Shown here one piece after another: positions 1-11,085 of a stretch of 64,000 nt of DNA. Position numbers and translations under genes: made by a program. This DNA comes from Nitrospirota bacterium (GTDB lineage: Bacteria > Nitrospinota_A > UBA7883). Location: positions 36,658 through 100,657 of the forward strand of contig JAJRZK010000020.1 of the NCBI GenBank assembly GCA_024275315.1. Reading direction: 5' to 3'. The notes under the pieces are model-generated. The model did no database searches. It saw only the letters and a program-made list of their open reading frames with translations, and was not told the origin of the DNA. Numbering within the stretch: position 1 is the stretch's first letter; each line of letters begins with the position of its first letter.

Positions 1-1
1 C

Positions 2-1627
<1,626 letters not shown>

Positions 1628-1699
1628 CCGGACTGATATTTCCGGAATATATCTGTTCAAGATTTGGAATGAACTAACCAGAGGACGGTTTTCAGGATC

Positions 1700-2407
1700 A
1701 TGGGTAAACGCATCGGAGAGCGGATAAAAAACATCGTCCGGAAAACACCCATCCTGGGATCTGTCGTGAGAAAACTGGGGTTGATCGCTTTTCCCGGCTC
1801 CGCGCGATACTGGGAGCATAGATACAGAAGCGGCAACACGTCCGGCGCAGGTTCCTACGGACGCCTTGCCGAGTTCAAGATGGAGGTGTTAAACACGTTC
1901 GTCACCGACAGGAACGTAGAATCGGTCATAGAGTTCGGTTGCGGAGATGGCGCCCAGCTCTCACTGGCCAACTATCCGTCCTATATGGGTCTGGACATAT
2001 CAGCGGCCGCCGTGGATATCTGCAAACAAAAATTCATGGGTGACACTACAAAGCGGTTTATGACCTATAATCCAGAGAATTTTAATATCGGCGACAAGAT
2101 TTACCAGGCCCAGCTGGCCCTTTCACTCGATGTCGTATTTCATCTTGTGGAAAATGAAATTTATGAGACATATATTTCGAACCTTTTCAGGGCGGCGCAA
2201 AGACATGTAATCATATATTCATCCAACCATGACGAAAAAACGGTGTCCCCGCACGTAAGGCACAGGAAATTCACCGACACGGTAAAATCGGAGTTTACCG
2301 ACTGGGAGTTGAAAACTACTATAAAGAACAAATATCCCTACGACGAAAACGATCCGGACAACACGTCATTCTCCGATTTTTATATTTTCGAAAAATCCGG
2401 CGGGTGA
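1700..2407 (+). CDS. Class I SAM-dependent methyltransferase
   Basis: A 235-residue protein with a Rossmann-type SAM-binding motif: VIEFGCGDG is motif I and YMGLDISAAAV is the acidic motif II about 20 residues later. The substrate cannot be read from the sequence. The N-terminal 60 residues are basic (MGKRIGERIKNIVRK) and resemble leaders of methyltransferases from polysaccharide or surface-modification loci, but this is only an impression. The gene starts 72 bases after ligA on the same strand and faces the cyclase-like gene tail to tail. The ATG at 1700 is the first plausible start; the ribosome-binding site before it is weak. Confidence 0.8.
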   Translation: MGKRIGERIKNIVRKTPILGSVVRKLGLIAFPGSARYWEHRYRSGNTSGAGSYGRLAEFKMEVLNTFVTDRNVESVIEFGCGDGAQLSLANYPSYMGLDISAAAVDICKQKFMGDTTKRFMTYNPENFNIGDKIYQAQLALSLDVVFHLVENEIYETYISNLFRAAQRHVIIYSSNHDEKTVSPHVRHRKFTDTVKSEFTDWELKTTIKNKYPYDENDPDNTSFSDFYIFEKSGG

Positions 2408-2446
2408 TTGCGAGGATACGGACAAGGCAAGAGCAGGGATATTTTG

Positions 2447-2470
2447 GTCTGTCAATCAAAACTGACAGAC
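2447..2470. repeat. Inverted repeat between convergent genes
   Basis: A perfect 8-base inverted repeat (GTCTGTCA / TGACAGAC, loop of 8) lies 39 bases past the methyltransferase stop and spans the stop codon of the convergent cyclase-like gene. Neither side has a run of T, so it is not a standard intrinsic terminator, though it could contribute to 3'-end formation in both directions. Confidence 0.4.
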
Positions 2471-3507
2471 TGGGCGATAAACGGCATACCATTTTTCGTA
2501 AAACCCTGGCGGGAATCGAACATCATGCCAGGGCGTGATTTTATTACATCGTGCAAAGAGTAGTGGGCGATAATCTCCCCCGCCTCGCCAGCGCTGGACA
2601 TCCGGTGCGCCCACACCACAGAGTCTCCCACCGCTATGAAATGGTTGTCCACATCCCTGAAATCGACTTGCCCGATATCACAGCCAATGGCCAGCCCTGT
2701 CTGCTTTTCCGTCAGTTCCAGGCCCGATTCGGCCAATCCGCCGAACAGCGTGGCCGCAAAATCCGACTCTTCCCTGACAAAACCGGTGAAGCATTCGACA
2801 AAGTCAAGACCAAGCTCGCCGCAAAGAAACTCGTTAAAATACGCTATGAACCCATCCCCGGTAAACTTGTCGAAAAACCCCTTGTGCTTGTGGATAAGCT
2901 CCATGGAGCGCTGTATAAAAGCGCCCATCAGGTTTGAGAATCCGTCCGCGTCCATCACATATTCCATCAACTGCTGGGACCTCCTGATATCCCCCACGAC
3001 AACGATGCTCCTGGCTCCGCTGGCGCGTCTGACAAGCTCGTCCGGGTCAAACCTGGCAGTGCGCAAAAAATCGTCCGGCAGGTATCCTTTCCACCGCAAT
3101 GCCCTCTCGCTATGCTCGATTTCCCTGGCGCTCATCGCGATCGTGGGCATGATGGGTATCTGAAGCTGGACATGCAAAAATATTTTAAGGCTCGACAGCA
3201 AGCCAAAAAGCATGGAGCGGCTTAGCACAAGATTCTCGAAAGGCGCCAGATCGTCACTGTTCGCCCAATGATCCAGCCGGGTGAGTATCTCTCTCATCCT
3301 GACCCGGTTAACGGTGGAGTTTTCGAGTTGGTCACAGAGCCTGGAATCGCTTGCGGCCAGGCCGTTTACACTTTCAGACATGGATCTGGACAGCCCGCGC
3401 AGTTCCTGGTCATATATCTGGCCGTCGCTTTGCGAATAATAGGCCCACAAAGTTTCAAACGACTGGATCAGGACCAGGAGGTTTTGATATTCGCTTGTGT
3501 TTGTCAT
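2452..3507 (-). CDS. Class III nucleotide cyclase-like protein
   Basis: 351 residues. The N-terminal 160 residues are mainly helical with no recognised domain and no signal peptide or membrane segment, so the protein is probably cytoplasmic. Residues about 165-345 follow the class III adenylate/guanylate cyclase pattern: VVVGDIRRS (metal-binding Asp173), KFTGDGFIAYF (Lys214, Asp218) and AVGDSVVWAHRM followed by GEAGEIIAH. The arginine of the last motif is kept (Arg302), but the position normally held by the transition-state Asn (GDTVNLAAR) is Val298, so cyclase activity is uncertain. It may be a degenerate regulatory domain. It lies 32 bases downstream of the phosphofructokinase-like gene, probably in one transcript. 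Confidence 0.65.
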   Translation of the reverse strand: MTNTSEYQNLLVLIQSFETLWAYYSQSDGQIYDQELRGLSRSMSESVNGLAASDSRLCDQLENSTVNRVRMREILTRLDHWANSDDLAPFENLVLSRSMLFGLLSSLKIFLHVQLQIPIMPTIAMSAREIEHSERALRWKGYLPDDFLRTARFDPDELVRRASGARSIVVVGDIRRSQQLMEYVMDADGFSNLMGAFIQRSMELIHKHKGFFDKFTGDGFIAYFNEFLCGELGLDFVECFTGFVREESDFAATLFGGLAESGLELTEKQTGLAIGCDIGQVDFRDVDNHFIAVGDSVVWAHRMSSAGEAGEIIAHYSLHDVIKSRPGMMFDSRQGFTKNGMPFIAQSVSFD

Positions 3508-3539
3508 ATCTGCGCCAGCGCCCGAAATTTTGCCGGAAG

Positions 3540-4706
3540 CTAGTTAAACTCTATTGAATTCGATACGTCTGCGACCGCGTTTTTGCCGCATTCCGCCCGG
3601 AAATGGCAAGATACGTATTCGCGCAGGCTGGGCAGGTTGAAGCGGTCGATAAGATCCAGGAACCCCTGCTCGACCTGGTTGTTTGTCATCAATTCAGAAA
3701 AATTACGGATGCCATGAGCGTGCTCCCCCAGGTAATAGGGCATAATCTGCGTCATACCCTTGTCAAAAGCCTTGTAGATAGCAAACGCCTTTAGGTATGC
3801 GATTGCGCATTCGATATACAGCGGCCGGATGCCTCGCAGATATCTGGTGAACGGCTCGCTGATAATTCTCCTGCGTGGAGTTTCCACAAGCCCGCTTTCG
3901 ATCAACTGGCGTTTGAAATACATCGCCGCGTCGACCCGCTCGGGAAGAAATTTCGCCCTTGCTTCACGCTGGTAACCCTCCGCCACCACCACCAGGGCAT
4001 GGTCCACCTCCATAAGTTTTGACGTGACATCCCTGAACACCTGGTCGGGAAAGATAAAACCGGGCAACACGATCAGGTGCGCCCTGGCGGACGCTCCCGA
4101 CATGAGCGCATGTTTTCCGGATTCCCTTCCCATCATCTCCAGGATGTATATACGTTTATGGGTATAGGCGTCGTCAAACAATCCACGGGCGATTTTCGCC
4201 CCCTCTTCGGCTCCTGTAAGATATCCGACAGCTATATCGCCAAGAATATCGCTGTCAACCGATACGTTGATAAACCCTGTCTGGATATTCGGGATGAACT
4301 GATTCAGGGCTTTTACCCCCTTGATGGTCCCGTTACCGCCAACGCCGACCAAATGTGTAAAACCCTCGCTACGGATAAAATCCGCCGCTTTGCGCTGTTT
4401 TTCGGGTTTGGCGAAGTCAGGGTACCTTTCCGAACGGAACTCCGATCCCGGCAGGTCTATGGCGCGGTAGAGCGCCCTGGTGGGCGTCCCCTCTGCGTTC
4501 AGGCTCCAGCTTTGCCTGCGGCTCATCACAAGCCGGATAAGCTTTTCTTTGGAGATGTTATCCCCCGTTAACGACCGAAACCCTTCAAAAGCGGCGAAAA
4601 CCTCGTATCCCCGCTTGTCCCCCTCTTCGGTGAGCGAAGTCGCCACGGCGGAATAGCCGGGGGCGTTACCCCCATCAAACACCAGAAGAATTTTTCCAGA
4701 GCTCAT
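3540..4706 (-). CDS. Divergent 6-phosphofructokinase family protein
   Basis: 388 residues in the PfkA superfamily. Motifs in order: [11 protein letters not shown] (nucleotide/PPi loop), [11 protein letters not shown] (the GGDGS site with Asp replaced by Asn125), NVSVDSDI (the P-x-TIDND catalytic site; Asp151 and Asp153 kept, Thr replaced by Ser) and [12 protein letters not shown] (MGRxxG). The residue after GGN is Gly, as in ATP-dependent enzymes, but the PKTIDND lysine of PPi enzymes is absent and the first Asp is Asn. The phosphoryl donor and even the sugar substrate are therefore unclear. About 50 extra residues lie before the GGNG motif. It starts 132 bases from the divergent lepA gene and is followed by the cyclase-like gene. 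Confidence 0.75.
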   Translation of the reverse strand: MSSGKILLVFDGGNAPGYSAVATSLTEEGDKRGYEVFAAFEGFRSLTGDNISKEKLIRLVMSRRQSWSLNAEGTPTRALYRAIDLPGSEFRSERYPDFAKPEKQRKAADFIRSEGFTHLVGVGGNGTIKGVKALNQFIPNIQTGFINVSVDSDILGDIAVGYLTGAEEGAKIARGLFDDAYTHKRIYILEMMGRESGKHALMSGASARAHLIVLPGFIFPDQVFRDVTSKLMEVDHALVVVAEGYQREARAKFLPERVDAAMYFKRQLIESGLVETPRRRIISEPFTRYLRGIRPLYIECAIAYLKAFAIYKAFDKGMTQIMPYYLGEHAHGIRNFSELMTNNQVEQGFLDLIDRFNLPSLREYVSCHFRAECGKNAVADVSNSIEFN

Positions 4707-4838
4707 GAAATCACCATCAGCTTGTCAGCGAAACGCGAACACTCGTCGCACCGGTTCGCGGCATGTTTTCCAGATTATATTACTCCTCAAGTTGTGAAAT
4801 GCTATTATATTCGGTTTAACACAGGCGAAACAATCGGA

Positions 4839-6629
4839 ATGGAAATACGCAACTTTTCAATCATAGCTCACATAGACCACGGCAAATCCACCCTAGCCGA
4901 CAGGTTGCTCGAGTTCACCGGAGCCGTGACCAAGCGCGAAATGAAACAACAGCTTCTCGACGGGATGGATATCGAGCGTGAGCGGGGAATAACAATAAAA
5001 GCCCAAACCGCCCGTCTTGACTATACGAACAGGTCCGGCGACAAATATATACTCAACCTGATCGACACGCCCGGCCATGTCGATTTTTCATACGAGGTGT
5101 CACGCAGTCTCGCCGCCTGCGAGGGGGTTTTGCTGGTAGTCGACGCCACACAAGGGATAGAAGCCCAAACACTCGCCAACGTTCATCTGGCCCTAGAGCA
5201 GGACCTGGTCATGATTCCTGTCATCAACAAGACAGACCTGCCCGCGGCGGATGTAGAGGCTGTTTCCAGGCAGATTGAAGATGTGATCGGCATTCCTAAA
5301 GAGGAGGTGATCCCGGTGTCGGCAAAGGTGGGCCTGGGTATCGATGAAACACTGGAGGCGATCATAGAAAGAATACCGGGGCCGAGAAGAAACACGGAGG
5401 CGAAACCAAGAGCGTTGTTGCTCGACTCCTGGTACGACTCATACCAGGGTGTGGTGGCGCTGGTGCGGGTATTCGACGGGGTTTTGCGAAGAAAGGACAT
5501 GATCAAGCTCATGGCCACCGACGTAAAACATGAGATAGATAAAATAGGTGTGTTTACCCCGAAGCCAAAACAGGTCGAATCTCTGGAGTCGGGAGAGGTG
5601 GGTTTTCTGACCGCCGCCATCAGGAATGTTTCCGACGCAAAGGTGGGAGACACCATAACCCTGGCCAAGGACGGGTCCAAAGAGCCCCTGCCGGGGTTCG
5701 TGGAGGCAAAACCGATGGTGTTCTCCGGGTTATACCCCATTGATGGAGATGAATATGAAAAACTGCGTGAAGCGCTGGGCAAACTGCAATTGAACGATTC
5801 GTCTTTCCATTACGAACCGGAAACCTCGTTGGCGCTGGGTTTCGGGTTTCGATGCGGGTTTCTCGGGTTGTTGCACATGGGCATCATAAAAGAACGCCTT
5901 GAAAGGGAGTTCGGCCTGTCGCTGATTTCCACCGCTCCTTCGGTTGTCTACAAGGTGGAGCTGACTGACGGGACAGTGGTGAACGTGGACAATCCGGCAA
6001 AATTGCCGACCCCCAACGAGCGTGTCTCCATATCAGAGCCTGTGATAGAAGCGACGATTATCTGCCAGGACGATTACATCGGCGTTGTCATGACATTGGC
6101 CCGGGAGAAAAGAGGAGAGCAGAGGAACATGGAATACCTGACCCCGACCAGGGTAAAGCTTGATTTCCTAATCCCCCTCAACGAGGTTGTCCTGGATTTT
6201 CATGACAGGCTCAAATCATCCACACGCGGCTACGCTTCCATGGATTACGAGTATCACGGGTATAAAAAGGCGGACCTGGTCAAGCTGGACTTGCTTGTGA
6301 ATGGAGAAATGGTGGATACTCTTTCTACGGTCGTCCACAGGGACAAGGCGTATACGATTGGACGTGACCTGACTGCCCGCATGAAAGAGCTGATCCCCAG
6401 GCAAATGTTCGACGTGTCTGTACAGGCCGCCATGGGGGGTAAAATAATCAGCAGAACAGACGTCAAGGCTTTGAGGAAAAACGTGCTGGCCAAATGTTAT
6501 GGAGGCGATGTCACACGCAAGCGCAAACTGCTTGAAAAACAAAAAGAGGGAAAAAAGAAGATGAAAAATATCGGTAGGGTTGAAATCCCTCAAGAGGCGT
6601 TTCTGGCCATACTGAAAACGGATCAATAG
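4839..6629 (+). CDS. lepA: Elongation factor 4 (LepA), ribosome back-translocase
   Basis: Translational GTPase that acts on stalled or mis-translocated ribosomes. The ATG at 4839 gives a 596-residue protein starting [18 protein letters not shown], matching the usual length (about 599). An upstream TTG at 4722 would add 39 unconserved residues. G motifs are intact: AHIDHGKST (P loop), ERGITI (switch I), DTPGHVDF (G3), NKTDLP (G4) and VSAK (G5). The EF-2-like domains and the basic LepA C-terminus (ending [16 protein letters not shown]) are present. lepB follows 59 bases downstream, the usual lepA-lepB arrangement. Confidence 0.97.
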   Translation: MEIRNFSIIAHIDHGKSTLADRLLEFTGAVTKREMKQQLLDGMDIERERGITIKAQTARLDYTNRSGDKYILNLIDTPGHVDFSYEVSRSLAACEGVLLVVDATQGIEAQTLANVHLALEQDLVMIPVINKTDLPAADVEAVSRQIEDVIGIPKEEVIPVSAKVGLGIDETLEAIIERIPGPRRNTEAKPRALLLDSWYDSYQGVVALVRVFDGVLRRKDMIKLMATDVKHEIDKIGVFTPKPKQVESLESGEVGFLTAAIRNVSDAKVGDTITLAKDGSKEPLPGFVEAKPMVFSGLYPIDGDEYEKLREALGKLQLNDSSFHYEPETSLALGFGFRCGFLGLLHMGIIKERLEREFGLSLISTAPSVVYKVELTDGTVVNVDNPAKLPTPNERVSISEPVIEATIICQDDYIGVVMTLAREKRGEQRNMEYLTPTRVKLDFLIPLNEVVLDFHDRLKSSTRGYASMDYEYHGYKKADLVKLDLLVNGEMVDTLSTVVHRDKAYTIGRDLTARMKELIPRQMFDVSVQAAMGGKIISRTDVKALRKNVLAKCYGGDVTRKRKLLEKQKEGKKKMKNIGRVEIPQEAFLAILKTDQ

Positions 6630-6688
6630 AAATTCGCACAGGCTGATTTGATCGATGTCACGCAACATGTTTTTAGGGTTTTGTTAAA

Positions 6689-7276
6689 ATGACTGATAAA
6701 GCTTCCATAACCAGCGCGGTAAGAGAAAAAAACGGCTTTCCCTGGTCGGAATATATCAAAGCGGCGATAATCGCCCTCGGGTTGGCCCTGTTCATACGAA
6801 CATATGTCGTGCAGGCGTTCAAGATACCATCGGAATCTATGGTGAGAACCCTGCTGGTGGGTGACCATCTCCTGGTGAACAAGATGGTCTACATGTTCGG
6901 CGAGCCTGAACGTGGGGATATAATAGTGTTCAGATACCCTATGGATCAGAGCAGGGATTTTGTGAAAAGGGTGGTGGGGCTTCCCGGGGAGACTGTCCGT
7001 GTCGCAGGTAAAAAAGTGTTCATAAACGGAAAGCCGCTGGACGAACCCTACGCCATTTACGAACGCGGGGGACTGGGTGGCGATTTCGGCCCTGTCAAGG
7101 TACCTGAAGGGCATCTTTTCATGATGGGCGACAACCGCGACAACAGCCAGGACTCCCGGGTCTGGGGCATGCTCGATGTCAACCTGATACTTGGCAAGGC
7201 TTTTATCATCCACTGGTCATGGAGAAACAACACATACGGTGTCAGGCTGGACAGGCTGGGTAAACTGCTCAAGTGA
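6689..7276 (+). CDS. lepB: Signal peptidase I
   Basis: Membrane-bound serine protease that removes signal peptides from secreted proteins. The 195-residue protein has a single N-terminal membrane segment at about residues 24-44, then box B IPSESM with nucleophile Ser50, box D FVKRVVGLPGE with general base Lys93, and box E MGDNRDNSQDSR. The short single-anchor form is common outside enterobacteria. It is co-directional with lepA, and faces def tail to tail with a 23-base gap. Confidence 0.96.
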   Translation: MTDKASITSAVREKNGFPWSEYIKAAIIALGLALFIRTYVVQAFKIPSESMVRTLLVGDHLLVNKMVYMFGEPERGDIIVFRYPMDQSRDFVKRVVGLPGETVRVAGKKVFINGKPLDEPYAIYERGGLGGDFGPVKVPEGHLFMMGDNRDNSQDSRVWGMLDVNLILGKAFIIHWSWRNNTYGVRLDRLGKLLK

Positions 7277-7299
7277 CTTCGCCCTCCAAAAAAATCGGA

Positions 7300-7842
7300 T
7301 CACCCTTCTTGATTTGACTCACCCGGGTTTACATGTTTTGACCGTTTATACACTTTCCTCCTGAAAAGATCGTTTCTACGGCTGACGAGCCGGTCCAGAA
7401 ACAATAGCCCATCAAGATGATCTATCTCATGCTGGGCCGCCCTGGCTTCAAACCCTTCCATCTCGTATTCACATTGTCCGCCTGTTTCGTCCTGCGCTTT
7501 TACCACGATTTTTTCCGCCCGGATGACGTTGCCTGTGTAGTCGGGCACTGACAGGCACCCTTCCCTGCCCACGGCCAAACCATCCCATTGGATAATCTCA
7601 GGATTTACCAGCGTCAGCTTCCCGTGGTTTTTTATATCCGGCTTACCCGACACATCAACTATAACGACCCGTATGTTTCTTCCCACCTGTGAAGCGGCGA
7701 TGCCTACGCTTCCCGGCCCTGCGCGCATTGTATCCTCCATATCCCTGATAAAGGAAAGTAGCCGCTGATCAAACCGCTCGACCGGATCAGATGTGAGCTT
7801 CAGACGTTCGTCGGGGTACGTGAGAATCTCCAGTACAGCCAT
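7300..7842 (-). CDS. def: Peptide deformylase
   Basis: Metalloenzyme that removes the formyl group from the N-terminal Met of new proteins. In 180 residues the three family motifs are present: GIAASQVG (motif I; the usual Pro of GxAAPQ is Ser51), EGCLSVP (Cys96) and QHEIDHLDG (His138, Glu139, His142), giving a complete metal site. Last gene of a four-gene minus-strand run (M16 peptidase, phosphatase, ACT protein, def), 8 bases after the ACT gene. The Ser51 change sits next to the active-site glutamine and is a minor oddity. Confidence 0.95.
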   Translation of the reverse strand: MAVLEILTYPDERLKLTSDPVERFDQRLLSFIRDMEDTMRAGPGSVGIAASQVGRNIRVVIVDVSGKPDIKNHGKLTLVNPEIIQWDGLAVGREGCLSVPDYTGNVIRAEKIVVKAQDETGGQCEYEMEGFEARAAQHEIDHLDGLLFLDRLVSRRNDLFRRKVYKRSKHVNPGESNQEG

Positions 7843-7850
7843 TTCGCCCG

Positions 7851-8372
7851 TTAGCCGATCAATGTGTCGATAGGCTCGATACTCGTTTCGATACCCTCTT
7901 TCGCCACGGTCTCCAGGGCTTTTCGCACAGCCTCGACACCCTTTTGCGCGACACCTTCTATCTGCATGATATAAATGGGTTTGTCCTCGGACCCGGCCAC
8001 GTCCGATTCCAGGTGAAGGATGTTAAACCCGGCGTCGGCGAGGGCTCCTGTCGCCTGGGCGACGATTCCCGCCCGGTCCGCGCCGAATACGGAAATGCGA
8101 ACCTCCGGCTCAACATGGTCATGGAGTCTGCCTTCGATATTATCGACATGAAACCGTAAACAGAGCCGTTTCGCCACAGGTTGAACGATATTTTTCAGAG
8201 ACTGAGTCGTGCCGTCATGCTGGGTCATCATCATGATGGTAAAAACTCCCCCCAGTCGCATCATTGAGGTTTCACCAAGGTTGCAACCTCCATCAAACAG
8301 GGCCTGCGTGACCCCGGCCACTATTCCGGGCCGGTCCTCACCCACCAGGGTCAGCATATACCAGCCTTTCAC
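7851..8372 (-). CDS. Double ACT-domain protein, GcvR-like
   Basis: 173 residues made of two ACT domains. The first begins at LTLVGEDRPGIVAGVTQALF, the second at ISVFGADRAGIVAQATGALA. This tandem arrangement matches the GcvR family (regulator of the glycine cleavage system), which binds small ligands and has no DNA-binding domain of its own. No glycine cleavage gene is near, so the target is unknown. Its ATG overlaps the stop of the upstream phosphatase gene by 4 bases (ATGA), indicating translational coupling. Confidence 0.8.
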   Translation of the reverse strand: MKGWYMLTLVGEDRPGIVAGVTQALFDGGCNLGETSMMRLGGVFTIMMMTQHDGTTQSLKNIVQPVAKRLCLRFHVDNIEGRLHDHVEPEVRISVFGADRAGIVAQATGALADAGFNILHLESDVAGSEDKPIYIMQIEGVAQKGVEAVRKALETVAKEGIETSIEPIDTLIG

Positions 8373-8881
8373 AAGTCACCTTCCCCGGAAAACCGGTCCG
8401 CCCCGGGTTTTCCCGATATTACGGATTTTTCAGAAATATCCGTGGCGATTTTTTCCACCGCTTTTTTAATCATGTTCAACGCCAGCGTAAATTGGGAACT
8501 GCTCCGCCCGTAGGGATCCGGAATTCCCAGGGCTCCGCTGTCATGGAGATAGTCTCCCATCAAAACGGTTTTACTCTCCGATCCAGGCGCCAATTCTGTA
8601 ACCACGCTCTTGTGGTGATCCTCCATTACAATCACCTTGTCGGCTTGTTCGATCATGCTCTTTTCAAGGAGCCTGGCCCTGTGGCCGCCCATATCGACAC
8701 CCAGCCCGGCCATCTGCCTTACAGCCTCTTGCGCCGCCCGGTTCCCATCAACGCCCATTGTACCGGCCGACTCCACCAGGACATCCTCCACACCGATTTC
8801 TTTCAGCCTGGCTTGAAGCAGATATTCCGCCATCGGTGACCTGCACAGGTTTCCTGTGCAAACGAATAGAATCCGTCTCAT
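8369..8881 (-). CDS. Low-molecular-weight protein tyrosine phosphatase family protein
   Basis: 170 residues starting MRRILFVCTGNLCRSPMAEY. The P loop C-x5-R-S is at the N-terminus (Cys8 nucleophile, Arg14) and the general-acid loop is DPYGRSS near residue 120, so the catalytic machinery is complete. The substrate may be a protein phosphotyrosine or a small arginine/tyrosine phosphate; the family also includes YwlE-type arginine phosphatases. Residue 9 is Thr, the residue often seen in YwlE-type members, where canonical phosphotyrosine phosphatases tend to have Leu, Ile or Val. It lies 13 bases after the M16 peptidase gene. Confidence 0.88.
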   Translation of the reverse strand: MRRILFVCTGNLCRSPMAEYLLQARLKEIGVEDVLVESAGTMGVDGNRAAQEAVRQMAGLGVDMGGHRARLLEKSMIEQADKVIVMEDHHKSVVTELAPGSESKTVLMGDYLHDSGALGIPDPYGRSSSQFTLALNMIKKAVEKIATDISEKSVISGKPGADRFSGEGDL

Positions 8882-8894
8882 GTTCCTTGCCCAG

Positions 8895-10223
8895 TCATGC
8901 GTTCAAGCGGTTGTCGAAAGGTTCAATATCGTCATATGGTCCCAAAATGGCCATTTTGACCCTGGAAACGTCCAGGTATTTTTTGGCGGCCTGGTTTACT
9001 TGCTCTAAAGTGACGGAATCGGTCTCATCCATGATCTCATCTGGTGTCTTTATCCTGCCATAAAGCGTTTCGTAGGAGGCGTAAAAACTGGACATGGTCA
9101 TGGAATCCTCCAGAGACAGATCGATTCGTCCCTTGATATTCGCCTTGCCCCGTTCCAGCTCTTCGGGGGTGATTCCCTTGTCGGCCATTGAGGACACCTC
9201 GTCCATGACAGCGCCGATCGCCTCTTCAAGTTTGTTCACGTTTATTCCAGCGGAAATCACGAGCGATCCGGTATCCGTAAAAGCCTGGCGTGAAGACCGG
9301 ATATAGTACGCCAGACCGCGCCGTTCTCTGATCTGGTAGAAAAGCCTCGAAGACATGGTTCCGCCGAGCACGTTGGAAAAAACCTTTATGGCAGGCTGGT
9401 CCTTGTCCAACTCGCCCGGGATGGGAAAACCGAGCACGAAATGGGCCTGCTCAATCGCTCTGGTGTTAAGAACGCTTCTTTTCCCCTGCATCGGGCTGTA
9501 AGGCGCCGGGCTGATTTTTTCCCTGCGTTCGGTGAACGTAAAATACTTTTCGGCGAGCGCCATGTTTTCCTCGTGGGTGACGCCCCCGCAAGCTATAAGC
9601 ACGCAGTTGTCGGATGCGTAGTGAAAGGAAAGAAAATCCTTGAAATCGTCCCTGCTGACAGAGCGCACCACATCTTCCGGCCCGGCGATATCCCACCCGA
9701 GCGGCTGGTTTCCGTAAAAATGGGACTTAAAATCCATCTGAACGCGGCTCATTGGGTCGTCATTGTACATCCTGATCTCTTCGATGATCACGCCTCGCTC
9801 CCTGTCTATCTCGTTTTTATCGAATTTCGATTTTAAAAGCATGTCCGACAGAACATCGTAGGCCACGGTTCTCCTGGATGTGGAAAGTTTTACGAAATAG
9901 GCCACTTTCTCTTCGCTGGTAAAAGCGTTAAAAGAGCCTCCCACCGAATCGATAGCGGAAGCCACCGCCATGGCGTCCGGATATTTTTCGGCGCCTTTGA
10001 AGAACATGTGCTCCATAAAATGGGACAGTCCGTTGATCCTCTTTTCCTCGTATCTGCTTCCGGCGCCCACCATTATCATCACCGTAACCGAGCGGGACGC
10101 CGGCATGGGAACGGTCAATACGCGCAGGCCGTTGGCCAAAGTGTCTTTGCTGTAAGAATCGGCGCCTGTCAATGCTTTGTCACTCTCATAATCCAGGTTA
10201 TAAAGTCTCTTTGCATGTATCAT
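8895..10223 (-). CDS. M16 family zinc metallopeptidase
   Basis: 442 residues, similar in length to processing-peptidase-type M16B proteins (about 410-440). It has the inverted zinc motif HFMEH (His68, Glu71, His72) and the distal ligand Glu148 in VIIEEIRMYNDDP, so it is the catalytic subunit type. The second half carries the R/Y pair region (RLFYQIRERRGLAYYI) typical of the inactive-fold domain. No signal peptide is seen. First gene of the four-gene run ending in def, which suggests a role in protein maturation or turnover; the substrate is unknown. Confidence 0.92.
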   Translation of the reverse strand: MIHAKRLYNLDYESDKALTGADSYSKDTLANGLRVLTVPMPASRSVTVMIMVGAGSRYEEKRINGLSHFMEHMFFKGAEKYPDAMAVASAIDSVGGSFNAFTSEEKVAYFVKLSTSRRTVAYDVLSDMLLKSKFDKNEIDRERGVIIEEIRMYNDDPMSRVQMDFKSHFYGNQPLGWDIAGPEDVVRSVSRDDFKDFLSFHYASDNCVLIACGGVTHEENMALAEKYFTFTERREKISPAPYSPMQGKRSVLNTRAIEQAHFVLGFPIPGELDKDQPAIKVFSNVLGGTMSSRLFYQIRERRGLAYYIRSSRQAFTDTGSLVISAGINVNKLEEAIGAVMDEVSSMADKGITPEELERGKANIKGRIDLSLEDSMTMSSFYASYETLYGRIKTPDEIMDETDSVTLEQVNQAAKKYLDVSRVKMAILGPYDDIEPFDNRLNA

Positions 10224-10437
10224 TGATGAATGAATAAAACCTGAATATTTTATCCGGTTTGCCGGGACGTGGAGAAACTTTTTTCAACTCCTTGATTTTT
10301 AAACCCCGCACACATACAAAGACGGGTTGCGGATGATTTTTCCCTGATCTGTGTCTCCTTTTTAGCACGATGGAATTTAATCTTTTTCTTTCGCCAAGTT
10401 GGGTTACAATTACAGCCTTGCTACAACGAGCGTTAAA

Positions 10438-11085
10438 ATGAGTGTAAATAAAGCGGTAGTTCTTGAAAATATCCCGTTCACCATCGATCAGACCAGGGTG
10501 CTTCGGGAAATGAGGGTTTCCAGGCTTCAAAGCGTGGACGAGATAGAAGAGAAACCGCTGGCAGAATCGATAAAAAAAGCCATCGATAAGGCGTATACCC
10601 TGATCCATGGAAAAGGTGTGTTCAAGACATATGCTGTTACGGGTGTAAAGGAAAATATGGTATCCGTGGAAGGCGCCGATGATCTTTTCACCGGCGGCGC
10701 CATGGTGAAACTTCTTGGAAACTGTGATTTCGCCACGCTGATGGCGTGCACCATAGGATCGGACCTGGAAACGGAAGTGGAAAGACTCCAGGGGCTGGAT
10801 GAAATAATGGACGCGTATAACCTGGAGATGGTCGGAGGATGGATGGCCGATTACATGGCGGACAGGGTCGACGAGAGGATCGAACGGGAGATAGTCAAGC
10901 TCGGATATGGCAGGTCAATGCGCTATTCACCCGGGTACGGGGACTGGAGCCTGGAAAAACAGCCTGCCGTGCTGAAGTTTGCCGAGGCGGACCGGATCGG
11001 AATATCTTTGACAGATTCCAATATCATGATTCCCCGCAAATCGGTTTCTGCGGTGATCGGGTGGGTCGGGGGTGAGATAGCATGA
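10438..11085 (+). CDS. Stand-alone methionine synthase reactivation domain
   Basis: About 215 residues from ATG 10438 (a TTG at 10399 would add 13 poorly supported residues). The C-terminal half matches the B12-dependent methionine synthase activation domain: RYSPGYGDWSLEKQP, then IGISLTDSNIMIPRKSVSAVIGWV, the SAM-binding signature that in E. coli MetH is the last domain. Its role would be reductive methylation of cob(II)alamin to rescue oxidised MetH. Its stop overlaps the start of the MetH core gene by 4 bases (ATGA), so the two are translated together. The same split is known in Thermotoga. No cobalamin riboswitch is recognisable in the 214 bases upstream. Confidence 0.88.
   Translation: MSVNKAVVLENIPFTIDQTRVLREMRVSRLQSVDEIEEKPLAESIKKAIDKAYTLIHGKGVFKTYAVTGVKENMVSVEGADDLFTGGAMVKLLGNCDFATLMACTIGSDLETEVERLQGLDEIMDAYNLEMVGGWMADYMADRVDERIEREIVKLGYGRSMRYSPGYGDWSLEKQPAVLKFAEADRIGISLTDSNIMIPRKSVSAVIGWVGGEIA

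Noticed and set aside
2447..2470. Intrinsic terminator between the methyltransferase and cyclase-like genes
   Set aside because: The hairpin is real but no T run follows on either strand, so it is listed only as an inverted repeat.
4722..4838. TTG start extending LepA by 39 residues
   Set aside because: The conserved LepA N-terminus begins at ATG 4839 and the extension has no family counterpart.
10224..10437. Cobalamin or SAM riboswitch ahead of the methionine synthase genes
   Set aside because: I could not find a B12-box-like segment or SAM-type core helices in this 214-base stretch.
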